Source: Mixophyes australis (taxonomy: Eukaryota > Chordata > Amphibia > Anura > Limnodynastidae). From it: 64,000 nt of DNA. The notes below the pieces were generated by a model. That model was not told the origin of the DNA. It made no database searches and saw only the letters and a list, made by a program, of their open reading frames with translations. Location: contig JAVHZZ010000006.1 in the NCBI GenBank assembly GCA_036250195.1, positions 186,619,850-186,683,849 on the forward strand, given 5' to 3'. A program made the translations under genes and the position numbers. The stretch's first letter is position 1, and the number at the start of each line of letters is the position of its first letter. This document shows, piece after piece, positions 21,531 through 32,900 of the stretch.

Positions 21531-22148
21531 CTGGGCCACCATCAGGGGGGTACAGGAAGTACTGCAGTATGGAGCCCAGAAGCAGAGTGGGGGCCCACCA
21601 GCCCTGGGCCCAAACAAATCTTTAGGGGAGGAGGCAGTGAATTAAGAAAGGTAGCAGGCGTCATTTCTAGGCAGCATCTGCTCCTGAGATGTGAAAGGTG
21701 GTGTGGGGGTAGACTTCTGCGTATAATTAAGGATGCGGTAATGGGCCCCCTTGTAGGCAGCATGCCTTCCTCCACTCCCAAGATGTCAGGGCCCTACAGC
21801 TGCTACCATTTGCTCCAGTCCTAGGCCACCAGGTGCTCAGCTCCCGGACAGAGAGCCACGACAAGGCAGAGAGACTCCCTGCAGTATCACTGATGTCATG
21901 TAATTAATAACATCACAACGCTGTCAGTAGAGGGGAGCCTAAAGGAGACAGCAAGAAGACGCAGAGAGGTAAGATAACTACTGCAGGGGTTAGATGGAAC
22001 CGGGGATGGGCGGTGACTGTAGAGAATCAGGGGAAGCAAATGTTGGGTAGAGAATAATTTAAAAATGAGGGTGGGTGAGAGAAGGAAGGAGGGGGGGCCC
22101 TGTCTGTTACATATGTACTGGGCCCCGCAATTTCTGGTGGTAGCTCTG
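21531..22148. mobile_element. 618-bp hAT element inserted in the L2 LINE
   Basis: Perfect 8-bp duplication ATTGTAAG at 21523-21530 and 22149-22156, which are L2 3' bases. The termini are imperfect (CTGGGCCACCATCA / TGGTGGTAGCTCTG). No transposase. Confidence 0.8.
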
Positions 22149-22206
22149 ATTGTAAGCTTGATAGCAGGTCTTTTTACAACCATGTCAGTTTGTTAATACC
22201 CAATCT

Positions 22207-23023
22207 CAGGGGTAAACACAGGATTTGTAGAGAGGGGTTTCCATGCCACGACGCCAGTGGGTGTGACCAGCATGCATGGGGGCGTGGTTATAATTTTAGA
22301 TAGTGCTTGGCTGCTGATACGGCTGATATAGAAATACCAGCAATGAGTGAACACAGTAGGCCTCCCTCCCCCAAAGCAGCAGCAACCAACCTGGACAGTA
22401 AATTAATGGCATTCACCTTTAATAAAAAGATAAATTTTCCCCCAAACACCAACATTAAATTAATAGTATTAACATTTAATAACTAAACCTATTTCCTCCC
22501 AAACATTAAATAATTAGCAATCACTTTTAAAAAAATAGTTCTCTTTCTCCCCAAACTCATCCACACATTCAATTAATAGCATCCATACCACCCCAGCATT
22601 AAATGAATAGTCCCATCATCCCACCATTAATAGACCCGCCATAACTTCACTATTAATTTAAATATCCCCAACCTTCACCCCACCAATAGAGGAACTATTG
22701 TACTTATACATTAAATCCCCCCCACCCGCGCACACACACTCACACACACTCACTCACACATTTACCTTCTTCATCTAGTGCTGTGTCTTGTGTCCTCCTG
22801 CTGCACACATGAGATATGCAGGCAGTGGGAGAGAGGGGCGGGGGCACACAGCAGGGAAGAGATGGCTGTGAACAGTGCAGACAGAAACGATCTGCAACCT
22901 AGGGCCATCTCTTCCATTGGGCACGATGGGCAGGTGCCCGGGAGCCCCACAGGCAAGGGGGCCCCATAGACAGGGCTCTTAAGTAAAATAAATAATCCTG
23001 CAGAAAAATAAATAAATCCTGCA

Positions 23024-23084
<61 letters not shown>

Positions 23085-23310
23085 GTATATCTATCTATCT
23101 CTATATATGATACAGATATATAGAGGTAGGGGCCCTGCTGCACTGCTTTGTCCGGGGGCCCATAATGTTGTTAAGGTGGCCCTGCTGCACACAATCTGCA
23201 AATTGGCTAGTCCCGGGGGCAGGGTCCAGCCACCTCAAGCATACAGTGCCCCAGGCTAGGAGAAGGGGGTTTTCCAGGCACTAGGAACCCACCCCCCCAC
23301 CCCCGGGTTT
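22207..23310. mobile_element. Probable older hAT-like insertion with a younger one inside
   Basis: Weak ends CAGGGGTAAAC / GTTTGCCTATG. It contains a reverse copy of the 17384 family at about 22898-23185 (AGGGCCATCT / GGTGGCCCTG, flanks CTGCAACC and CTGCACAC). An (AT)n run lies at 23026-23078. Confidence 0.5.
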
Positions 23311-23394
23311 GCCTATGAGTCAGTGTATTACTTTGTTTTTTCCCAATTGTAAAGTGCTGCAGAGTATGCTGGTGCTATATAAATAACCTTTGGC

Positions 23395-25455
23395 CTAATT
23401 CTAACCTCATCCACACCTGTAGCTTACCTCTAGTTTTATTCCTGGCAAAAGCCTGCCTCTGACCTTATCTCTGCCCACAGCCTACCTCTATCCTTATCCG
23501 CACCCACAGACTACCACTGGCCCCATCCCCACCTGAAGCCTAACTCTAACATCAACCCAACCTGCTGCCTAACACTAACCTCAACCCTACCTGAAGCCGA
23601 AATCTAGCCTCAACCCCGCATATTGCCTAACTCTAAGCTTAACCCTTCCTGCAGCTCAATTCTAGCCTCAACTCAACCTACTGCCCAACTCTAACTCTAC
23701 CCTGCTTGCAGTCTAATTCAATTCTGCTTGTAGCCCAACTCTAGCCTCGACCCTTCAAGTGACATAATTCTAACCTCAATCCTTTCTGCAGCCTAATTGT
23801 AATCTCAACCCCACCCACAGTCTAATTCTGAACTCAGCCTTGTTCGCAGCTTAACTTTAACCTCAACCCTTCCTGCAGCCTAACTCTAACCTCAACCCTG
23901 TCCGCAGCCTAACTCTAACCTCAACCCCACTTGCAGCCTAACTAACTGTAACCTTAATACTGCCGAAAGGCAATCTGTAACTTCAATCCTTCCTGGAGCC
24001 TAACTCTAACCTCAACCCCACTTGCAGCCAAACTAACTGTAACCTTAATCCTGCCGGCAGGCAATCTTTAAATTCAATCCTTCCTGCAGCCTAACTGTAA
24101 GCTCAACCCTGCTTGCAGCCTAACCTCAACCCCGCCTGCAGCCCAACTCTGTCCTCGACCCTTCCTGCGACATAACTCTAACCTCAACCACATCCTAACT
24201 CTAATCTCAATCTCACCCTTAGCCTAACTCTAACCTCAGCCCCGCTTGCAGGCTAATTCTAACCTCAACCCCGCTAGCAGCCTAACTCTAACCTCAACCC
24301 TGCCCACAGCCTAACTCTAACCTCAGCTGTACCCACAGCCTAAATCTAACCTCAAACCAACCCACAGCCCAACATTAACCTCAGCCCTGCCTGCAGCCTA
24401 ATTTCAATCCTGCCTGCAGCTTAACTCTAACCTCGACCCTTCCTGCGACATAACCTCAACCACATCCTAACGCATACCTTAATCCTATCTGTAGCGTAAT
24501 TCTAATCTCAACCCCACCCACAGCCTAACTTTAACCTCAGCCTCGCTCGCAGCTTAACTCTAACCTAAACGCCGCCCACAGATTAACTCTAGCCTCAATC
24601 CTGCCCGCACCCTAACTCTAACCTCAGCCCTACATACAGCCTAACTCTAACCTCAATCCCATGATCATTCTAACTCTAACCTCAACAATTCCTGCAGCCT
24701 AAATCTAACTTCAACCCTGCCTGCAGCCTACCTTTAATTTCAACTCAGATTGAAGTCTACCTTCAGCCTCATGCAGCCAATTTCTAACCTCAATTCTGCT
24801 TGCAGCCTAACTCTAACCTCAACCCAACCCACAGCCCAACTCTAACCTCAACCCTGCCTGCAGCCTAATTTCAATCCTGCCTGCAGCTCAATTCTAACTT
24901 CGACTCTTCCTGCGACATAACTCTAACCTCAATCCTTTCTATAGCCGAATTATCTCAACCCCACCCACAGCCTAACTCTAAGCTCAACCCCGCCTGTAGA
25001 CTAATTCTAAGCTCAACCCCGCCTGTAGACTAATTCTAAGCTCAACCCCGCCTGTAGACTAATTCTAAGCTCAACCCCGCCTGTAGACTAATTCTAAGCT
25101 CAACCCTTTCTGCAGCCTAACTCTAACCTCAACCCCGCTCGCAGCCAAACTGTAACCTCAACCCTTCCTTCAGCCTAACTCTAACCTCAAACCCGCCTGC
25201 AGCCCAACTCTAACCGCAACCCGCCTGCAGCCCAACTCTAACCTTAAACCCGCCTGCAGCCCAACTCTAACCTCAAACCCGCCTGCAGCCCAACTCTAAC
25301 CTCAAACCCTCCCGCAGCTTAAGTCTAACTATAGCTTCAACCCTGCCTGCAGCCTTAACTCTAACTTCAACACCGCTATAGGCTTAATTCTAACCTGGAA
25401 TCCAAATGCAGCCTAACTCCATCCTCAACCTTGCATGCAGCCTAAATCTAAACTA
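23395..25455 (+). repeat. 2-kb TAACC-rich minisatellite
   Basis: Degenerate array of about 29-30 bp built on CCTAACTCTAACCTCAACCC plus TGCCTGCAG, about 70 copies. Local exact expansions occur, for example four or more copies at 24975-25090 and again at 25190-25300. It lies 1.3 kb before FKBP10 exon 1. Confidence 0.93.
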
Positions 25456-25459
25456 GGGT

Positions 25460-26670
25460 TATCACTTTTTCTGAGAGAAAAAACACCTAAAGTTTGCTCA
25501 GACCATAAAAATCATCCAACACTTTATTTTCACCCAAAATCTGTAATTCACAAATTATTATTGTCAGTATATATGGGTATAAATTATTAGAGACTTTGTA
25601 TTAGTGAAAGGCAAGCTATATGTAAACTCTGCCAGACCCCCACAGTCTTCCCAAGTGGGTGTCAGATTCTGCTACAAGCAGCTGTTTAAATCTGGTAAAG
25701 TCATTATTCTCAAGCAAACACTGTGCTTTGTGTTTACCTTCACTTTATTCACTGACCACCCGGATCATTTCTATGCACAGAGAATTCCAATAGCATATGT
25801 ATGATTATTGCACTGAACATACCTGATTTAATTCAAAGTATTATAACAACTTAATGTGATTTTATAAATATTATTTTACTTAGAAATACCACTTTGTCTA
25901 CAGTCTACCTTTTATGTAGCAGGTCAATGATATCTATGTATTCTTGACTTCTGATGCAGGTTGCATACATCAATTATGCTGCATGAACAGATGTAACTTG
26001 GTTATATGGAATAATAGAGTATGTATTTATGGAAAGTTGTAGATTCACCCATCGTACATCTATCATTCAGTATTTTAGACCAAGATTCTCCTAGCGGTAA
26101 CGCCAATGCTGCTTAGCTAAAGAGGTTAATTTTTATCTAATTAATTTTCGTCTGTTTTTTATTTGTAATGAATTAATGAGAAGCTTGAGAGTTGATTTTA
26201 TTATATTTGACATTAGAGAGTATTTTTAGATTGATTAGTGGTAAGCATTGAAAAACAAATCTATTTTGATGTCACAATGTAAGAAAATAAAATGTGAAAA
26301 ATACCATCGGCTATGAATACTTTTTATAGCCACTGTACATGTTGGCTAACTCTCTTTTACATAGAGCTGCACTAGGACCCTGCAACTTGCATTCCTCATC
26401 CCACTGTTGGATAAGTCCCACCTTTTCCTCCTCGCATTCTCTTTAGTTACCTAACTATATTCCTTCATTTTTCTTGCAGGCATTTACAAAAAAACAAGAA
26501 AGGAAAAACTCTGTTCTCAACTTAAGTTTTAGGACCAGACTTGGGAAAGAAGAATCTGATTTCTTTTCATCCCTTCTTTGTGGATACATCACAGTCTCCT
26601 CCCCTTTCTGAGATATCCTCAGCCAGCTAAAAAGTCAGCCTGAAGCCCCCCTTTCCACGTTAACAAAAAT
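25460..26670. other. Unique-looking sequence upstream of FKBP10
   Basis: AT-rich; no recognisable repeat or exon except the acceptor-like run ending at 26480. It would include any proximal FKBP10 promoter. Confidence 0.3.
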
Positions 26671-26673
26671 TCC

Positions 26674-26680
26674 TTTATAA
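26674..26680 (+). promoter_or_regulatory. TATA-like box upstream of FKBP10
   Basis: TTTATAA sits 91 bp before the chosen start codon. If it is used, transcription would begin near 26705, after the upstream ATG at 26699, which fits translation starting at 26771. An acceptor-like run (TTTTTCTTGCAG) ending at 26480 offers the alternative of a spliced leader exon. Confidence 0.25.
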
Positions 26681-26770
26681 CCAGAGTCTTGTCACTGAAT
26701 GAAAGAACACAGGAGAGGAAGTGGAAGCATCAGAGTGGAGCTGCAGTACAACAGTTGGTCTCCTGCAAAT

Positions 26771-26964
26771 ATGATTTATAATAGCCTTGTAGTTTGGTTA
26801 CAGTTTCTAATCCTGTGTGTATCCTCTGATTCCGGACCCTTAGAAGATGTAATTATAGACAGATATGATGTCCCAAAAATCTGTCCGAGAGAAGTGCAAA
26901 TGGGAGATTTTGTAAGATACCATTACAACGGGACTCTTAAGGATGGACAAAAATTTGATGCCAG
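26771..26964 (+). CDS. FKBP10: FKBP10 coding exon 1
   Basis: Carries the start, the signal peptide and the first half of FKBP domain 1 ([14 protein letters not shown], then [18 protein letters not shown]). The donor is CCAG|GTACTC, phase 2. The intron that follows is 6.7 kb. Confidence 0.93.
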
Positions 26965-29900
26965 GTACTCCACACCTTTTAATTTATACATTTTTTGTTT
27001 TATCTTATCTTTTTGCTATAGTGTTACAGAAATGTTCTTTGTATATGACAGATATAAACTTTCAAATGCTTTAAGAGGTAATAGTAACACACAGATTTAA
27101 ACCTGCCAGGCATATAACAGTGCTGGAAAGAGTGTTAGTTTTTGTATCTGAGTGTTGGAAGACTCAGAGGAGAGATGACAAAGCACTCCCCTAAAGGTAG
27201 TGGATATATGGATCAGTCACCCATTTGAGATGGCCACAGAATTCTACTAATATATTATTACAGTTTAATAGACCTAGGTATAATTAAGAATAAGGCCTGA
27301 TGTCTTTACGGGGAAGGGGGAAGTTGGGTGGGGCAAAGGTATTATATTTCCAAGTAAAATAACCTTATTACATTATTAACAAGACAGGGCAGGCAGTGTG
27401 TGTGTTTTCTTGTGCATCAAATCGAATTCTGTTTACACACTAGTTCTTATTTCTGCATTAGTATGCTACATTGTTAATGTTTTAAACATTTTGTAATAAA
27501 GTGTCTAGTGTGTGTTTACAATATAATTTGTTTAACCTTAAGGAAACTAAAATAGGTATTTAACCTCTTGCATGTAAATCAAGGGAGAAAGCTAAACTTC
27601 TGGTAGAGAAATCAATAGGGTTTTATTTGTATTTATATTTATCCTTTTAGTACGTCCATGTAGGGACTTGTATACCTTAAATCTCAGTGTATGTCCCATT
27701 ATTGGTATTACAGTTTACTTTTTGGGAAGCACTGCAACATATGTTGGTGTTTTAGAAAACACAAATAAAAACAATAGCGAAAATGACATGTCATGAACGA
27801 CAGGGTATATGAAGTCTTGTCTTGTAAAGTTCTAGTCGATGGACGATCCAGTTGGTACACCGGTTTCTAAAGTGTGTTAGATTGCCTTTGTTCCTGATTT
27901 TTACCTCCCCCTCAACCCTCCTCTCCCCTCTTTACAGCCCACCTCCACAGCATACTATAATGGATTGATTCAGTAGCTACAGTGTTATGCTGTAACACTG
28001 TAAGGCTATGCAGCTGGATGTAAGAAAGGCGTGCATGTGTATTGGGTGGGAGTCAGGCCCTCTATTTGTAGACGTGGCTGTGCCAAGCATTGCCTGCAGC
28101 ACAGAGTCATTAAAGATATCAAGTTTCAAGATTTTTGTTCTGCCCTATATGAGATAAGCTTATCTAATCTCTGTGTTTCATTTTGTTCTTGATTTAAATA
28201 AAAAAAATAAAAAAATCCTATATCACTTATCTTGCTCTACAGCTATCCTGGATAAGGAGAAAATTTATTTTCTTCTGTACAATTTAGCAATCTGCTGTAA
28301 GTGTGTATTTAGGAACAATATAGGCTTGATGCAGAGTTGGCCGCAATTGCTCCCCAAATTGCAGGAGCAAATAGTTTGCAATTAAAAATTGCAGCCATAT
28401 GCAAAGCTACAACTATGGCGACATATCTGCAAGTCTGCGCCACAACATATGCGCATGGGGTATGCCAGGCATACATAACATACACTTACGAACATATTTA
28501 TAACCATTTATTTTGTTTGCAACATGCGTATACGCTATTAACCATCAATAAAACAAGACAATTCCCCCTCTCGCATAAACGGGGGAAAAAAATTGCTCAA
28601 ACACCCACCCAAAAGTATTATATATGCACGTGCAATGAAGAAATCACCCAGCAGTGTTAGCCGAGCATTCACAAACAGCCTATCGCAAGTGGTTTGATAT
28701 TGCATGCATCCGCCAGCCCATTGCACATGATCAGTAAAGCAAAACAGGGGCTCCAAAGCGATAAGTAACTATTATTGCTCTGGATAATATTTGCCAACTC
28801 GCCATCATAAACATACCACCTCGCTACATCTAGTCTATAGCAATATATGGTATTCAGTGACTATGGAAAAAAGCAGAGCTTATTTAAGTAATAGACCTCA
28901 CAAGTTCACACATCATCATCATCATCATCTATTTGTATAGCGCCACTGATTCTGCAGCGCTGTACAGAGAACTCCTTCACATCAGTCACTGCCCCATTGG
29001 AGCTTACAGTCTAAATTCCCTAACATACACACATAGAGAGAGAGACTAGGGTCAATTTTTTTTGATAGCAGCCAATTAATCTACTAGTATGTTTTTGGAG
29101 TGTGGGAGGAAACTGGAGCACCCAGAGGAAACCCACGCAAACACAGGGAGAACATACAAACTCCACACAGATAAGACCATAGTCAGGAATTGAACTCATG
29201 ACCCCAGCGCTGTGAGGCAGAAGTGCTAATCACTAAGCCACCGTGCCTAAGGAAGTGATGGAAGTGATGGGCCATAGGCGACCCAGAGAGCCTTTACATG
29301 CGGCCCTCCACCAGCTGCTCCTGATCTGACTTATTCGCTACTTTTGTTATAAAGCAGACTATAAAATTGAAGGGAAGCAGATGACTTCTGCATCACGTGA
29401 CCTCTGCACAACACAGGGACGACACGCATGAAGCTGGAGGAGGAGGGTGCGCAGTGTGCTCTGCACCGCATGCTCTCCATTATTCCAATGCAGGTTCCAG
29501 CTGTAACAGTATGTATAAGTGGGAGAGGCCTGAGAAGTATGCAAGGGGCATGTGGGGGGGAGGTCTGATGGGCATGTAAGTGACCTGTTATGAGGTCTGA
29601 TGGGCATATAAGTGACATGTGGTGAGGTTTGTGGGGCATGTGGGGAGGTCTGAATGGCTAGTTAGGGGCATGTGGAGAGGTCTGTGTAGCATGAGGGTAG
29701 AGTTTCAGAGTACTTTTGGGAGTCTGAGTGCATGTAGATTTTGTGGCTAGTGGGTGGTGTGAGTGGCATTTTGGAGCAAGTGATGGGCAAACAGTAGCAT
29801 TTTGGAGCACGTGAGGGGCATGTGGAGACAGTTTTAGGATGAGTGATGTGAGCATGCCAAGGTTGTCTTTGGGCTACTTTTTAATTCCTGAAATTAAGGG

Positions 29901-32900
29901 TAATGTGCGTCCCTTTTGGAGGTTGGAGGGTCGCACATATGGCCCATGGAATATATTGGGTTTTCCCATCATTGGCCTATGGCATCTTCACAACAGACAA
30001 ACCTGTCAGAATGACTTCTCGGGTGGACTTAAAATGCGTAATTTACCTCAGACAAATCTGAAGAACTTAATTCTAGAGAAACTCAATGTGTGCAAACAAA
30101 TGTGATACTATATAAACTACTCCCATCATCATCATCATTTATTTATATAGCGCCACTAATTCCGCAGCGCTGTACAGAGAACTCAGTCCCTGCCCCATTG
30201 GAGCTTACAGTCTAAATTCCCTAACATACATGCACAGACAGAGAGAGAGACTAGGGTCAATTTGATAGCAGCCAATTCACCTACCAGTATGTTTGTGGAG
30301 TGTGGGAGGAAACCGGAGCACCCAGAGGAAACCCACGCAAACACGGGGTGAACATACAAACTCCTCACAGATAAGGCCATGGTCGGGAATTGAAGTCATG
30401 ACTCTGGTGCTGTGAGGCAGAAGTGCTAACCAATTAGCCACCGTGCTGCCATGTATCATGTGATATTTCGGACATTTGATGGTCATTTTTAAAGAATGAA
30501 TCTAAAGGAAAAATATACAATAATAATATTTTTAAATAGGTTTTCACACTAAGGGCATTGAGCTAGGAGTAAATCCAGCTCGAAGGTGCCATTTTACTCC
30601 TTGGCAAAAACCAGGTTGTGCTCTGGGGGGAGGGGGGATTTGACACGAGGCATGTCCTAGCTCAAATATAAATCTAAAGCTGTCCCATATTTGTGTGCTA
30701 CATGCAACATTTTCTTAGAATGAAAAAAACCCCTTTTATTTACACCCCCTGCATCATAAAATGATTTGTTTAGATACAAATTTGTACCCTTTAGCTGGAT
30801 TTGCTCCTAACCCTAAATGAGTCCCTGAATGTTAATACAACCAAATTCCCTTCCTCTGTAATAATAGTACTTTGGTGGCAACCATCCTCTGAGCTCCCCT
30901 TAGTGATTGTACTTGGCAGGGTGCCAGCCCTCGCATATATGTGGGACCTCAGGAGATCACCTTTAGTGCTGCTCAGATCTCAACAGAGGTCACATGTATA
31001 TGTGAGTGCTGGGACTCTGCTAAGTACGATGAATGATGGGGGTTCACAGGGAGGATCTCACGGGGTTTGGTTACATTAACTGTTAAAGTGAAAAGAATCC
31101 ATTAACATGTACCTTTATTACAAGCACCTTTAAAATGTATTTACTTTTAATTAATGACACAATAAAAGGACATTATTATAGAGCACAATTAAAATAGTCA
31201 ACCAATTCCATCTTCACTGGTGGTCTATTTTCTTAACAAATCATTGTGAAAAAAATATTTTTAATGAATAAAGATTATTTCTACTCTGTAAAGACATTTT
31301 AATGAAAATATGGTGTAAAAATGCATAGTCATACCATGGCACTAAATCACATTTTCAGAATCCTCGACTGTCATAGAAAATCCCGCTATTAATTAGTATC
31401 TGAGTCCTCCATTTTGTGTAACTTTCCTTGTTGTCAGTTGCCTTTCATGGTGTCATATTTGACTTCAATCATACAATTTAAGTGCAAATTTGTATGCTTT
31501 ATGGTCTGCAATGAAACATGCCGCTCCACCAGCGCAAAAGAAATGTCTTCTCACTATGGCATCATGTGTAGGTATATTTGGATTGGCGCAAAGATGTTTT
31601 TTGGACACACCATTTTGTCATACTTGCCAACCTTTTGCCAACAAAGGGGGCGGGGCCAAAAGGATGCGATTCATTGCGAATCGCGTCATTTTGACAGCAA
31701 GAGGCCGTTCGCGAGATATTTGCCTGCTCTCTCTGGAGTCCAGGAGATCTACCTGAATTTCGGGAGTCTCCCGGACATTCCGGGAGAGTTAGCAAGTATG
31801 CATTTTGTTTCATCTATAAATTCCCTTGTATTAATAACATAGGTGGTACTGGTTTTATACAATCTGCTCTGGAAAGCTTATAAATTGCGGTACTTTGTAA
31901 ATGCTTGTGTAGTGATAGAAATTACAAGGTAGCAGCATCTCCTAATATTCAAAGAAATCTTCTTGGTCAAGAGGGGATATGGGTACCTGTAACACCCCCC
32001 ACCCCTCATCCTATGTGCATACTCTGAGTATATTGTCATTAGATTAAATAGCCTGGCATACTCTCATTGCCAAGAATGGTAAGGGAACTTCAAGATGATT
32101 ATGAAAGAATGCAAGAGCTATGAGTGGTGAGCGTGTAAAAACCTGAATATACTGTACATATTCACATCACCAGAACATGTTCAGACCTATAACACCCTCC
32201 ATGCAATAGATCTACAGGGGATTACAATATGATAGCCTCTTGTGTGACCTTCAGCTCAACATATGCTCTAGGGTCAACAGCATATATCTCTGAAGGTAGG
32301 GGCAGGATAGACAATGTAAATCTGTGAAAATGCTAATTAACATGTACATACTGGTCTGTCCCCTGACTCATACAGTACAGTGAAGAGAAGATCAAATTAA
32401 AGAGATAATGACTTAAGATAACTAGTTTTCATTAGATCTCACAGTAGTCTCTTTTTATGTATTCTATATTTGTATATATTAAGGAGCTACTTACAGAAGT
32501 TACATAGATGAACGTTTTAGGATCTTGTTCAAGAGATAAATGACGTTGTATTTTTTTTTTTTACATTTTTTTAAATTATTTTCCACAAGTTAATAGTCAT
32601 CGTACAAACATTGTTTTGGGACACACAGAATTATCACATGTTGATAAGTGAAAAATAATGAGACATAAGATATTCAAATAATATTAACAGAATGGAACAA
32701 CATTAATGTCATAACTTATTCAAGAGGGAAGACAAGGGGTGGAAGAGTGAGGGCTGGTTAAGTACTTGCTATTGTTTGCTTCATTTTTAGGTAGGTGCAA
32801 TGAAAATTGGGGAGACATTGTCTGTATTCTATGTGGAAGACAATCCTTTCTCCTGTTCACAAATCTACTGTACAATAGAAAGTCTATTGATGGTGAAAGC

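Larger units (their letters stand above)
18500..23395 (+). mobile_element. L2-type LINE broken by several insertions
   Basis: Reverse-transcriptase remnants read on the plus strand: HSIDTALTKVVNDLVTVKS, GLEILLDLSSAFNPAGHSLL (18962-19258) and FKLNLSNTESIILTPV near 19540. The 3' part continues at 20580-20720, 21425-21530, 22149-22206 and 23315-23395, ending in TGGTGCTATATAAAT. Between these lie an opposite L2 tail (18669-18800), a MITE relic, an LTR-like unit, a hAT element and further hAT DNA. The reading frame is full of stops. Confidence 0.75.

Noticed and set aside
26699..26770. Upstream FKBP10 start giving 24 extra residues
   Set aside because: Would place a charged segment before the signal peptide; the second ATG fits the family better.
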